DNA from: Undibacterium umbellatum
GTDB taxonomy: Bacteria > Pseudomonadota > Gammaproteobacteria > Burkholderiales > Burkholderiaceae_D
DNA length: 64,000 nt
Reading direction: 5' to 3'
Assembly: GCF_014284125.1 (NCBI RefSeq)
Contig: NZ_JACOFX010000001.1
Span: 124,001 to 188,000 of the forward strand
In this document: positions 26,362-34,992 of the stretch, in pieces
Numbering within the stretch: position 1 is the stretch's first letter
Layout: each line of letters begins with the position of its first letter
Program-made: the position numbers and the translations under genes
The notes under the pieces: model-generated
Told to the model about the DNA's origin: nothing
The model's input: only the letters and a program-made list of their open reading frames with translations
Database searches by the model: none

Positions 26362-26814
26362 TTAGTAGCAACGTGAAATGGATTCTGCCACACAGACTGG
26401 CTTATCTTGGCCCTCACGTTCTATCGTAACCTCCCAGGTGAATTGGGCGCCATCATTGATATCTTCGATTTCCAGTAATTTCAAACGTGCGCGCAGTTTG
26501 CTACCAACAGGAACAGGGGAGGGGAAGCGAACCTTGTTGAGACCATAGTTCACGCCCATTTTGACGTAAGTGAGTTTGATGGCATTAGCAACCAGCATGG
26601 GCAGCAAGGACAAAGTCAAAAAGCCATGTGCAATCGGCCCACCAAACGGGGATTCACGTTTGGCTCTTTCTACATCAATGTGTATCCACTGATGGTCGCC
26701 AGTTGCATCAGCAAAAGTGTTCACCCTTTCTTGACTGATTTCTACCCATTCAGAGTGGGCAACTTCCTGACCTATCAAGTCTTTTAATTCTGCAAGGCTA
26801 TTGAATTCTCTCAT
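26362..26814 (-). CDS. MaoC-family (R)-specific enoyl-CoA hydratase-like protein
   Basis: A 150-residue hotdog-fold hydratase. The ATG at 26814 with GAGGAGA upstream is the start; the frame continues further but without family similarity. The hydratase-2 motif is clear: FADATGDHQWIHID, then PFGGPIAHGFLTLSL. It should hydrate or dehydrate an acyl-CoA thioester. Its 16-base distance from the second MaoC gene points to a heterodimer. Confidence 0.88.
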   Translation of the reverse strand: MREFNSLAELKDLIGQEVAHSEWVEISQERVNTFADATGDHQWIHIDVERAKRESPFGGPIAHGFLTLSLLPMLVANAIKLTYVKMGVNYGLNKVRFPSPVPVGSKLRARLKLLEIEDINDGAQFTWEVTIEREGQDKPVCVAESISRCY

Positions 26815-26830
26815 TTTGTCTCCTCGTTTT

Positions 26831-27292
26831 TTAACCTGGACGGCGGCCAAACATTCCCATGCCAGCAATCGTGCAAACCAGCTTGCCTTCCTGGTTATAA
26901 GCTTTCCACAGGGTATTGATGACACCCCGGTCTGGTTTTGAGGCCGAGAGTTTACTACCCGTGGTCTCGGCTGTAACACTCAGAATATCACCAGGCCGCA
27001 CTGGCAGTATCCAACGAATCTCATCAACGCCAGGTGAGCCCATGCTGCTTGAATTGGCCAAGAAGCCATCAACCACCATGCGCATGATCATGCCGCAGGT
27101 ATGCCAGCCGCTGGCGATCACGCCGCCAAAGATGGAGTGACTTGCTACTTCTTTATCGACATGAAAAGATTGCGGGTCGAACTGCTTTGCAAAGCTGATG
27201 ATTTCTTCTTCCGTTACTATACGCTGTCCCAGTTCTATGATCGTGCCGGGAACAAAGTCTTCAAAATACCAGCGATCTGTTTTGATACTCAT
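26831..27292 (-). CDS. MaoC-family dehydratase
   Basis: A 153-residue hotdog-fold protein. The start at 27292 (MSIKTDRWYFEDF) is preceded by GAGGA; a longer frame upstream crosses a terminator and is rejected. The motif FDPQSFHVD with a downstream FGGVIASGWHT is a variant of the hydratase-2 signature. It precedes the first MaoC gene and probably forms a complex with it. Both follow two acyl-CoA dehydrogenase genes on the same strand, but a hairpin terminator separates the pairs. Confidence 0.87.
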   Translation of the reverse strand: MSIKTDRWYFEDFVPGTIIELGQRIVTEEEIISFAKQFDPQSFHVDKEVASHSIFGGVIASGWHTCGMIMRMVVDGFLANSSSMGSPGVDEIRWILPVRPGDILSVTAETTGSKLSASKPDRGVINTLWKAYNQEGKLVCTIAGMGMFGRRPG

Positions 27293-27332
27293 AGTGTGTC
27301 CTCGTTGTTTCCTTATTGTTTTAAAGCGCAAA

Positions 27333-27361
27333 AAAAATCCCGAACACAGTCGGGATTTTTC
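27333..27361 (-). terminator. Rho-independent terminator between ACAD and MaoC genes
   Basis: An 11-bp stem (27333-27343 with 27350-27360) with A and T tracts on both sides can terminate on either strand. It follows the acyl-CoA dehydrogenase stop by only about ten bases and sits 41 bases before the MaoC start. Confidence 0.75.
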
Positions 27362-27369
27362 TAAGGCAA

Positions 27370-28509
27370 TCAGGCTGCGTTTTTAAAGCCGGGTTGTGCC
27401 ACAAATCTGGCCAGGTGATGATCGGTGTCACCCAGTGTCAGCTCTATCGTGGTCAAGCGTTTGAACATGTGGGCAACTGGCAGTTCATTGGTGACGCCCA
27501 TACCACCATGCAATTGCACGGCTTGCTGGCCTATGTATTTGGCAGCCTGGCCTATCCTTGCTTTGGCGGCAGATACCGTGCGGCGGCGTTCTTCGACATC
27601 ATCAGAGGCTATCTTGACGGCAGCCAGTGTTGCCATGGAGCGGGCTTGTTCCATTTCCATGAACATTTCTGCCATACGATGTTGCAAAACCTGGAATTTC
27701 CCGATAGGCACGCCAAATTGCTGACGGGTTTTCAGGTATTCGAGGGTAGTTGATGTAATCGCCTCCATGATGCCTATGGATTCTGCACAAAGCAGGGTAA
27801 CGCCGTAATCAGCAACAGCATCCAGCAATTCCCAGCCACTGTCCACGGTACTTAACAGTGCATCCGCTCCGACTTGTACATTGCTGAAACTAATATCAGC
27901 CGCACGATAACCATCAATGGTGCGGTAATCGCGTAGGCTGATGCCCTCTGCGTTGGCATCAACGATAAACAGGCTGATGCCATTTGTGTCGCGCTGCGCA
28001 CCACTGCTTCGTGCTGAGACGATCAGTTTATTTGCCTGAGCACCGTGCAGCACCACGGTCTTGCGGCCATTGATAACAAAACCGTCTGCAGTCTTGCTGG
28101 CAGAGGTGACAATGTCAAACAGGTCATAGCGAGATTGTCTCTCGCCCAGTGCGTTCGCCAGTTTGATTTCGCCACCAGCGATTTGTTCCAGTACATCCGC
28201 ATGCGTGCCGGATTTTTTCAAAAACTCTGCACCCATGACAGTGGCAAAGTAGGGTTCGATAACAATACCGCGGCCCAGTTCCTGCATGATGACCAGCATG
28301 TCGATGGCCGAACCATTAAAGCCACCCTGTTCTTCAGGAATGGGTAGGGCTAGTGCCCCCAGATCTGTCAGGCCAGCCCACGCTTTTGCAGATACACCTT
28401 CGGCCGATTCTATGATCTGCTTACGCTGTTCAAAGCCGTAGTCTTTTTCTACCCAGCGACGCAAGGCATCAGCAAACTGTGTTTGTTCTTGTGTTAAGTT
28501 AAAATCCAT
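27370..28509 (-). CDS. Acyl-CoA dehydrogenase (paired, second gene)
   Basis: An FAD-dependent acyl-CoA dehydrogenase of 379 residues. N-terminal helical domain starts MDFNLTQEQTQFADALRRW; the middle barrel has NGRKTVVLHGAQANKLIVSAR; the C-terminal domain has KTRQQFGVPIGKFQVLQHRMAEM and QLHGGMGVTNELPVAHMFKRL. Near the C terminus TTIELTLGDTDHH places a glutamate where many ACADs have the catalytic base. The adjacent ACAD gene lacks it in that position, so the two may form a heteromer. Upstream gene is 10 bases away. Confidence 0.9.
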   Translation of the reverse strand: MDFNLTQEQTQFADALRRWVEKDYGFEQRKQIIESAEGVSAKAWAGLTDLGALALPIPEEQGGFNGSAIDMLVIMQELGRGIVIEPYFATVMGAEFLKKSGTHADVLEQIAGGEIKLANALGERQSRYDLFDIVTSASKTADGFVINGRKTVVLHGAQANKLIVSARSSGAQRDTNGISLFIVDANAEGISLRDYRTIDGYRAADISFSNVQVGADALLSTVDSGWELLDAVADYGVTLLCAESIGIMEAITSTTLEYLKTRQQFGVPIGKFQVLQHRMAEMFMEMEQARSMATLAAVKIASDDVEERRRTVSAAKARIGQAAKYIGQQAVQLHGGMGVTNELPVAHMFKRLTTIELTLGDTDHHLARFVAQPGFKNAA

Positions 28510-28519
28510 TTTGCTCTCC

Positions 28520-29710
28520 TCACAGACCCAGGATCATCTGGGTGATGATATTTTTCTGAATTTCGTTAGAGCCACCATAAATGGAAGTCTTGCGGAAATT
28601 GAAGTAATACGGTGCCAGCGGTGCAGCATCATCGTCGCCGACTATGCTATGTTCAGTCTCACCTTCGAGGAAGGCAGGATCAAACGGCAGTCCATAGGGG
28701 CCGACTGCTTCCACCATCAACTCCGTAAGCCTTTGCTGGATTTCTGTCCCCTTGATCTTGAGCAGGGATGCTTCTGGGCCAGGACGGCCACTGTCTTGCG
28801 AAATGACGCGCAGTACAGTGATTTCCAGTGCCATCAATTCCACTTCCAGACTGGCAACCTTGCTGGCATAAACGGCATCGTCAATCAGTGGCAGGCCATT
28901 CTTTTGATGTTTGGCAGCTATGCGTTTAAGGAATTGCAATTCGCGTTTGGCACGTCCAACGGCAGCGATATTCGTACGCTCATGGCCAAGCAAGTATTTG
29001 GCATAAGTCCAGCCCTTGTTTTCTTCACCTATCAAATTCTCTACTGGGACTTTGACATTGTCGAAGAATACTTCATTCACTTCATGATCTTCATCCAGCA
29101 TGATGATGGGGCGTACGGTAATGCCCGGCGTTTTCATGTCTATCAGCAGGAAGGAAATGCCTTCTTGCTTGCGCACACCAGTGTCGGTACGCACCAGACA
29201 GAAAATCATGTCTGCATGCTGGGCGAGGGTGGTCCAGGTTTTCTGACCGTTGACGATGTAGTGGTCGCCTTCGCGCTCGGCGCGTGTCTTCAGGGATGCA
29301 AGGTCAGAGCCTGAACCTGGTTCTGAGTAACCCTGGCACCACCAGTCTTCGCAGCTCAATATGCGCGGCAGGTAATAGTCTTTTTGTGTCTGGTTGCCAA
29401 AGGCCATGATGACGGGGGCCACCATATTCACGCCAAAGGGCAGGATTGCGGGTGTGCCAGCCCGGGCACATTCTTCTTCAAAGATATGGCGCTGGGTTGC
29501 TGTCCAGCCTGTGCCACCATATTCTGCTGGCCAGCCTGTGGCTACCCAACCCTGTTTGGCCAATATCTTGTGCCAGCGAACAAAGTCTTCTCTGGACAGG
29601 CGTTTATGATTCAATACTTTTTGCTGCAGGTCTTGTGGAAGATTGGCTTCCAGGTAGGTGCGTACCTCGTCCCGGAAGGCAAGGTCTTCTGCCGTATAGT
29701 TCAAATCCAT
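28520..29710 (-). CDS. Acyl-CoA dehydrogenase (paired, first gene)
   Basis: A 396-residue acyl-CoA dehydrogenase. Key motifs are CEDWWCQGYSEPGSGSDLASL, NGQKTWTTLAQHADMIFCLVRT, and the C-terminal FNFRKTSIYGGSNEIQKNI. In the last motif the position that carries the catalytic glutamate in medium- and short-chain enzymes (Y-E-G) is glycine, as in isovaleryl- and long-chain enzymes or in the non-catalytic subunit of heteromeric steroid-type ACADs. First gene of the operon, with operator site 4 46 bases upstream. Confidence 0.9.
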   Translation of the reverse strand: MDLNYTAEDLAFRDEVRTYLEANLPQDLQQKVLNHKRLSREDFVRWHKILAKQGWVATGWPAEYGGTGWTATQRHIFEEECARAGTPAILPFGVNMVAPVIMAFGNQTQKDYYLPRILSCEDWWCQGYSEPGSGSDLASLKTRAEREGDHYIVNGQKTWTTLAQHADMIFCLVRTDTGVRKQEGISFLLIDMKTPGITVRPIIMLDEDHEVNEVFFDNVKVPVENLIGEENKGWTYAKYLLGHERTNIAAVGRAKRELQFLKRIAAKHQKNGLPLIDDAVYASKVASLEVELMALEITVLRVISQDSGRPGPEASLLKIKGTEIQQRLTELMVEAVGPYGLPFDPAFLEGETEHSIVGDDDAAPLAPYYFNFRKTSIYGGSNEIQKNIITQMILGL

Positions 29711-29756
29711 GTTGTCTCCTGTTTATAATGGTCGCAGCAGGCAAATAAAGAAAAAA

Positions 29757-29768
29757 GCACGACCGTTC
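29757..29768. promoter_or_regulatory. Palindromic operator, site 4 (paired ACAD genes)
   Basis: The core GCACGACCGTTC fits the shared pattern with a single change in the left half. It lies 46 bases upstream of the first ACAD start, in a likely promoter position. Confidence 0.65.
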
Positions 29769-29844
29769 AAAACCAATTGTACAACGGATTTTCGCAATTG
29801 TGCCAAGCAAAATTGGCAGGTGGCGTTTGAGTAGTAAAAACTTG

Positions 29845-30375
29845 TTACAGATGATGGACTACGGGCGTTTGCATGGGCAAGAAGGCAATGCCATGCATTT
29901 CTACTACTTCGCCTTTAGCCTGAAAACTAAAGCGCTCATATACAGGGATAGCATTCAAGGAAGAATTGACAGTGAAACTGCCTGCATGCCCTTGTGCGGC
30001 AGCATATTGACGGGCGTGCTGCCATAGGGTGCTTGCCAGTTTTTGCCTCTGAAATGATGGATTGACGAACAGGTGAAACAGATGACTAAGGTCGCGCATA
30101 GCGATGAACCCAGCCAGCGTTTCACCGTGCCATGCAAGAATGAAATGATAGCGTGAATCAGTGAGATAAGAAAATTCTGCAGATTCTGATACTGATTGCA
30201 GAAATAAATCTGCACCGCTCCCATCTGGATTGGCCCAAAAATCCGGAGCAAACTGGGAGATCAATTGGCTAATGGCTAGTGCGTCAGTAGCCAAACCATC
30301 TCTGAAGTGAAAATCAGAGTCTGTTTCAGAGATGGTTTGTTCGCTGTTATGTGCTCGGCTGCCTGTTGTCGTCAT
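29845..30375 (-). CDS. GNAT-family N-acetyltransferase
   Basis: A 176-residue acetyltransferase. After about 25 residues of variable sequence the domain starts HFRDGLATDALAISQLISQF; strand FILAWHGETLAGFIAMRDLSHLFHLFVNPSFQRQKLASTLWQHA includes the acetyl-CoA loop, slightly atypical (QRQKLAS for Q/RxxGxG/A). Substrate is unknown. It lies between the ACAD promoter region and a DUF2863 gene on the same strand (32 bases), so co-transcription with DUF2863 is possible. Confidence 0.8.
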   Translation of the reverse strand: MTTTGSRAHNSEQTISETDSDFHFRDGLATDALAISQLISQFAPDFWANPDGSGADLFLQSVSESAEFSYLTDSRYHFILAWHGETLAGFIAMRDLSHLFHLFVNPSFQRQKLASTLWQHARQYAAAQGHAGSFTVNSSLNAIPVYERFSFQAKGEVVEMHGIAFLPMQTPVVHHL

Positions 30376-30407
30376 CTATCACCACCAAACCAAACAAATT
30401 TCGACGC

Positions 30408-31634
30408 TTAGTGAAAGTGAGTTGCACCCGGTGTCGGCGCATCATCTGGCATTTCGGTATGAACCAGGTCGCTATCCCTGTCTGCAAATAGTGGCGTGCC
30501 GCAGTCATCGCAAAATTCCATGGCAAAAATTTCTTCCAGTTGAATAATGTCCGTGACACCGCATTCTTGCAAAATGCCTGGGATTTCGCCTGCAAGCTGC
30601 TCGTTTTCATCCAGATTGACCGCTATGATCTGGTCCTCTGCCTGGTACAGCGGCCAGACTACACCATAGATAACTTCAGGCGCGTCGCGCAGGCAAAAGC
30701 TGATGCGGTATTCGTCGATTTGCCCTGGATTTTCCTGCTCGCCAAAAGACGCAATGATGACAGTGAACTGGTCGGCTTCTTTGCCCAATGTCTGGGCCAG
30801 ATAGAACATGGCAGAGCGTATGGTTGCAGGGCGTATCTTGATATCTGCTTCACGGCAGGCCGTGTAATAGGCTTCTGGTAATAAAATTTCTATGCCACAT
30901 CCAGGTAACAAACGTTTAATGGTCGCGTCTGTCTGTAACTGCCATTGCAACAAGGCATCACTTTTGGCTTGTGCGCAATCGTAGGGCGCATCTATGGTTT
31001 GCCACTGGAAGAGTGGGGCATCTTTTTTGACTACCAGAACTCCGAGTACATAACGTATATCAGCCAAAAAAGGAATAGTAGGTGCGCGCTCGGCTTCTGT
31101 TGGTGCGGGCGCATTTTTTAACAAAGCCAGACTATGACGTTCAAGCAAGGCATAGGTTTCTACATGGCTGCGCGGTAATTGATCTATCGAGTACAAACCC
31201 GGCAGTAAGCGCAGCCTTGCTTCATCCGCCAGCAAATGGGCATTCAATTGTGTGTGCAGTGTGCTCAGTGCTTCTGTGGGGATGCTACCCGAGGCAATTT
31301 CAAAACGTGTCCAGGCCAGTATGGGGGCAGCAATCAGCAAGCTGGTATAAGACTGTCCATCATGTTCAAACTGGGCGCAGGTACTGACAGATTCCAGTGT
31401 TTCGGTCAGTACTTCATAGCCATTTGGATGCGTCTGGAACAAATGCTCAGTTGCTGACTCCAGCATGTCCTGATGATGCTGTCTGAGGCTCTTCGTTACC
31501 AGTGCGTCCAGTTTGGCTTGCCAGTCCAGGTCTTCCACACGGCTGGCCGATTGTGCAACTGCAAGCGCAAGATTAGCGACGCGCTGGCTTTCAGCGGCGA
31601 GTTTGAGGCGATTTCTTTTTATAGGGCGACGCAT
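30408..31634 (-). CDS. DUF2863 family protein
   Basis: A 408-residue protein of a family confined mainly to Burkholderiales. It has a basic N terminus (MRRPIKRNRLKLAAES), a long helical middle, and a C-terminal zinc-ribbon-like end: FCDDCGTPLFADRDSDLVHTEMP, which is conserved in the family. It contains no signal peptide or membrane segment. The function is unknown. Length is normal. Confidence 0.85.
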   Translation of the reverse strand: MRRPIKRNRLKLAAESQRVANLALAVAQSASRVEDLDWQAKLDALVTKSLRQHHQDMLESATEHLFQTHPNGYEVLTETLESVSTCAQFEHDGQSYTSLLIAAPILAWTRFEIASGSIPTEALSTLHTQLNAHLLADEARLRLLPGLYSIDQLPRSHVETYALLERHSLALLKNAPAPTEAERAPTIPFLADIRYVLGVLVVKKDAPLFQWQTIDAPYDCAQAKSDALLQWQLQTDATIKRLLPGCGIEILLPEAYYTACREADIKIRPATIRSAMFYLAQTLGKEADQFTVIIASFGEQENPGQIDEYRISFCLRDAPEVIYGVVWPLYQAEDQIIAVNLDENEQLAGEIPGILQECGVTDIIQLEEIFAMEFCDDCGTPLFADRDSDLVHTEMPDDAPTPGATHFH

Positions 31635-31701
31635 ACTGAAATAGTGTTGAGGGGGTGAAGCCCATTGTAACGGTAATTGGCTTTACCCCCGGTGAATGAG
31701 T

Positions 31702-32394
31702 TTATTTCTTTGCGTACTGTGCTTTTCCAAACAAAACTTCTCTTGCCTTGTCATTGTCGAGAGGTTTGCGCAAGTCTGCCAATACTTGCACGCCACGTTG
31801 TACAGCAGGACGTTGGCTGATGGCATCAAACCAGCGCTTGGCGTTAGGGAATTCTGCCCAGTCTACACCTTGATTTGTAAATGAGCGTGTCCACGGGAAA
31901 GTGGCGATGTCAGCGATACCATATTCCTCACCTGCCAGATAAGTGGTTTTTTCCAACTGTTTATCAATAACACCGTAGATGCGTTTCGTTTCGTTGGTAT
32001 AGCGGTCAACGGCATATTCAATCTTTTCGGGAGCATACATGCGGAAATGATGGGCCTGACCCAGCATAGGGCCAACACTGCCCATCTGGAACATCAGCCA
32101 TTGCAGTGCTTCATATTTTTCCCTGTCGGTTTTTCCAAGAAATAAGCCAGTTTTGCCTGCAAGATAAATCAGGATCGCACCAGATTCAAACAGGGCGATA
32201 GGTTTGCCATCGGGGCCGTCGGCATCGACGATGGCAGGTATCTTGTTATTTGGTGATATCGCCAGAAAATCAGCTTTGAATTGGTCGCCAGCGCCAATAT
32301 CAACTGGAATGACGCGGTAAGGCAAGCCGCATTCTTCCAGCATGATGTGTACTTTGTGTCCGTTTGGTGTCGGCCAGGAATAAACGTCTATCAT
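31702..32394 (-). CDS. Glutathione S-transferase (Nu class, YfcG/YghU-like)
   Basis: A 230-residue thioredoxin-fold transferase. The N terminus MIDVYSWPTPNGHKVHIMLEE carries the T-x-N active-site pattern of Nu-class GSTs, which show disulfide-bond reductase activity with glutathione. GST_C follows with ADIATFPWTRSF. Members are cytoplasmic dimers. It lies alone between the DUF2863 gene and the divergent EamA transporter. Confidence 0.9.
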   Translation of the reverse strand: MIDVYSWPTPNGHKVHIMLEECGLPYRVIPVDIGAGDQFKADFLAISPNNKIPAIVDADGPDGKPIALFESGAILIYLAGKTGLFLGKTDREKYEALQWLMFQMGSVGPMLGQAHHFRMYAPEKIEYAVDRYTNETKRIYGVIDKQLEKTTYLAGEEYGIADIATFPWTRSFTNQGVDWAEFPNAKRWFDAISQRPAVQRGVQVLADLRKPLDNDKAREVLFGKAQYAKK

Positions 32395-32561
32395 TGCTTC
32401 CCTCTTTAGTGGGTTGATGAAAACAGCAAGTATCCATTATGCATAGATTCATGCGTTTGCGCTTTAATCCGCAATAAAACCATCACACACTCATCTGACA
32501 TGTTGCATCAACGCTTTATACTTCGGCTTTATACTCAATACTCGGCAAGCATAAAACTCAT

Positions 32562-33419
32562 ATGAAAAAGACCGCGCTGCCTGCTTTATTCGCCCTGCAT
32601 ATTGCGGTATTTTTATTCGGCGCTGCTGGCGTGCTAGGCAAGTCGCTGGCTGTCAGCTCCTTAATGCTGGTATTTGGGCGGACATTGTTTGCTGCCTTGT
32701 GCCTTGTACCTGTGCTAACTTATCAGCGACAATTGCATTTTCGCGATATTTCAAAGGGCGTTGTCCTTTGTGGTTTTTTGCTGGCTATACACTGGCTGAC
32801 TTTTTTTGCCTCACTCAATTTTGCTCCAGTTGCTTTTGGTTTGATGGGTTTTGCCAGCTTTCCTTTATTTGTGGCATTGCTTGAACCCTGGTTTTTTAAA
32901 GAGCAGAGGCGGGCACGCGAGGCCTGGGCTGCTATATTTGTAGTTGTTGGTATGGTGGTGATGGTCAGCGCCACTTCATGGGAGGATGGTGCGCTCCATG
33001 CTTTGGGACTGGGGATATTATCCGGTTTCAGTTTCGCTTTGCTGGCGATGGTGAATCGCTGGCAGGGCAGTCATATTCCTGCATTTAAACTGGCATTTCT
33101 GCAAAATGGAGTGGCCGCGGTTTTACTTCTGCCTTTGGTGTTACTGACAGGCGATCTGGCAGGCAACAGCGCACAAATCTGGTCGGGATTGATCCTGCTG
33201 GGTGCGGTGTTTACAGCTTTATCCCATGGTTTGTTCATGTTCAGTTTGCGTCATTTATCCACCAGTTTTGCCAGCATCATGACTTCGCTAGAGCCGGTGT
33301 ATGGCATGTTGCTGGCATACCTGTTTTTGCGAGAAACACCGGGAATGTTTGAATTAGCTGGTGCTTCCATCATCTTGGCTGCCACGGCTTACGCCAGTTA
33401 TCAACGTCAGGCGCACTAA
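32562..33419 (+). CDS. EamA/DMT-family transporter
   Basis: A 285-residue inner-membrane protein with ten hydrophobic helices and the two EamA repeats. The second repeat has SHGLFMFSLRHLSTSFASIMTSLEPVYGMLLAYLFLRE, the family signature. Such proteins export metabolites such as amino acids; the substrate is unknown. The gene stands alone, divergent from the GST gene. Confidence 0.88.
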   Translation: MKKTALPALFALHIAVFLFGAAGVLGKSLAVSSLMLVFGRTLFAALCLVPVLTYQRQLHFRDISKGVVLCGFLLAIHWLTFFASLNFAPVAFGLMGFASFPLFVALLEPWFFKEQRRAREAWAAIFVVVGMVVMVSATSWEDGALHALGLGILSGFSFALLAMVNRWQGSHIPAFKLAFLQNGVAAVLLLPLVLLTGDLAGNSAQIWSGLILLGAVFTALSHGLFMFSLRHLSTSFASIMTSLEPVYGMLLAYLFLRETPGMFELAGASIILAATAYASYQRQAH

Positions 33420-33663
33420 TTTGTTAGTAGCTTAACTCTGCCTCAGTTTTTCCTGTCCTACGCCTCTTTTTGGCACTTATTAGCGCCGGATCAGGAGGTA
33501 ATGCAGGCGAAAAACCTGCCATGAGTGATTTGTCTTTGACAGGGGCATTAATATACAAAAATCCGTTAATGTGATTTTTCGTACCAAATAATATCAAGAG
33601 TATAGTCGTGCGCAACTCATGTTGTTATCGAAATGCGCACGGACTCAATTCAGACTTATTTGC

Positions 33664-34923
33664 TTAGGAACGGGTAATTGGCAAACCCAGGTCTTCCGTC
33701 AGGCTGATGTGCTTGGCCAGTTCCAGTTTGGCGATCGCATTTCTGTGCACTTCATCCGGGCCATCTGCCAGGCGTAGGGTACGATTGCCAGCCCATTGTG
33801 CCGCCAGCGGGAAGTCGCCAGAAACACCGCCAGCACCATGCGCTTGTATGGCCCAGTCCAGCACTTGCTGTGTGACATTGGGTGCCAATACCTTGATCAT
33901 GGCAATCTCTGCCTGTGCATGCTTGTTGCCTACAGTATCCATCATGTAAGCCGCCTTTAGTGTCAGCAGACGTGCCGTGTCGATTTGTATGCGCGATTCG
34001 GCAATGCGCTCACGCCAGATACTTTGTTCTGAGATTTTCTTGCCAAAGGCGGTGCGGCTGTTCAGACGTTTGCACATTAATTCCAGCGCTCTTTCTGCGA
34101 CACCGATGGCACGCATGCAGTGATGGATGCGCCCAGGGCCAAGGCGCCCCTGGGCAATCTCAAAACCCCGGCCTTCACCTAAAAGAATATTCGATGCAGG
34201 TACACGCACGTTTTCAAACAGGATTTCGCAATGACCATGTGGTGCATCGTCGTAACCAAATACGGGAAGAGGGCGGACAACTGTTATGCCCGTAGTTTTG
34301 GCATCTACCAGTATCATGGATTGTTGTGAGTGGCGCGCGGCATTGAAATCGGTCTTGCCCATCAATATATACACCGCACAACGAGGGTCACCTGCGCCAG
34401 ATATCCACCACTTGTGACCATTGATGACATAGTCATCGCCATCGCGGTCTATGCGGGTTTCGATATTGGTGGCGTCAGATGAGGCAACGCCAGGTTCGGT
34501 CATGGCAAAGGCAGAACGGATTTCGCCGCGCAAGAGTGGTTCCAGCCATTGCTTCTTGTGTTCCTCGCTGCCATAGCGTTCTATGGTTTCCATATTGCCA
34601 GTATCTGGCGCGGAGCAATTGAATACTTCTGGCGCCCAACTTACGCGACCCATGATTTCGCAAAGTGGCGCGTAATCCAGGTTCGACAGGCCTTCTGGCG
34701 CACGTACCGATTTTGGTAGGAATAAATTCCACAAACCTTGTGCACGTGCTTTTGGCTTTAAATCTTCGATGATCTGGGTGGCGATCCAGCGATTGCCTTT
34801 TTCCAGACCATTGCGGTCAATTTCTTCCTTATACGCCTTTTCATTAGGATAAATATGTTCATCCATGAAACGCAATAGCCTGCCTTGTAAATCTTTACAG
34901 CGATCTGAGTATTCGAATTCCAT
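33664..34923 (-). CDS. Acyl-CoA dehydrogenase, ACAD10/11-like
   Basis: A 419-residue flavoenzyme of the ACAD10/11 branch. Evidence: [69 protein letters not shown], and the C-terminal [21 protein letters not shown] followed by [13 protein letters not shown]. In mammals this domain is fused to a kinase domain and acts with it on 4-hydroxyacyl-CoA. Here the kinase-like partner is encoded as a separate gene directly upstream (69 bases), forming a two-gene operon. Confidence 0.9.
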   Translation of the reverse strand: MEFEYSDRCKDLQGRLLRFMDEHIYPNEKAYKEEIDRNGLEKGNRWIATQIIEDLKPKARAQGLWNLFLPKSVRAPEGLSNLDYAPLCEIMGRVSWAPEVFNCSAPDTGNMETIERYGSEEHKKQWLEPLLRGEIRSAFAMTEPGVASSDATNIETRIDRDGDDYVINGHKWWISGAGDPRCAVYILMGKTDFNAARHSQQSMILVDAKTTGITVVRPLPVFGYDDAPHGHCEILFENVRVPASNILLGEGRGFEIAQGRLGPGRIHHCMRAIGVAERALELMCKRLNSRTAFGKKISEQSIWRERIAESRIQIDTARLLTLKAAYMMDTVGNKHAQAEIAMIKVLAPNVTQQVLDWAIQAHGAGGVSGDFPLAAQWAGNRTLRLADGPDEVHRNAIAKLELAKHISLTEDLGLPITRS

Positions 34924-34992
34924 ATTGTCTCCAATGGTATTGTCGTTTTGCGTTGTTTTGGAACTGAGAAAATGTGCCGTCTGAATAGATGA

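Noticed and set aside
28511..29314. Open frame for 267 residues on the plus strand opposite the first acyl-CoA dehydrogenase
   Set aside because: It lies wholly antisense to a gene with clear motifs and has no ribosome site or family similarity.
33424..33615. Possible 63-residue gene between the EamA transporter and the ACAD gene
   Set aside because: No ribosome site, no family likeness, and an ordinary composition for an intergenic frame.
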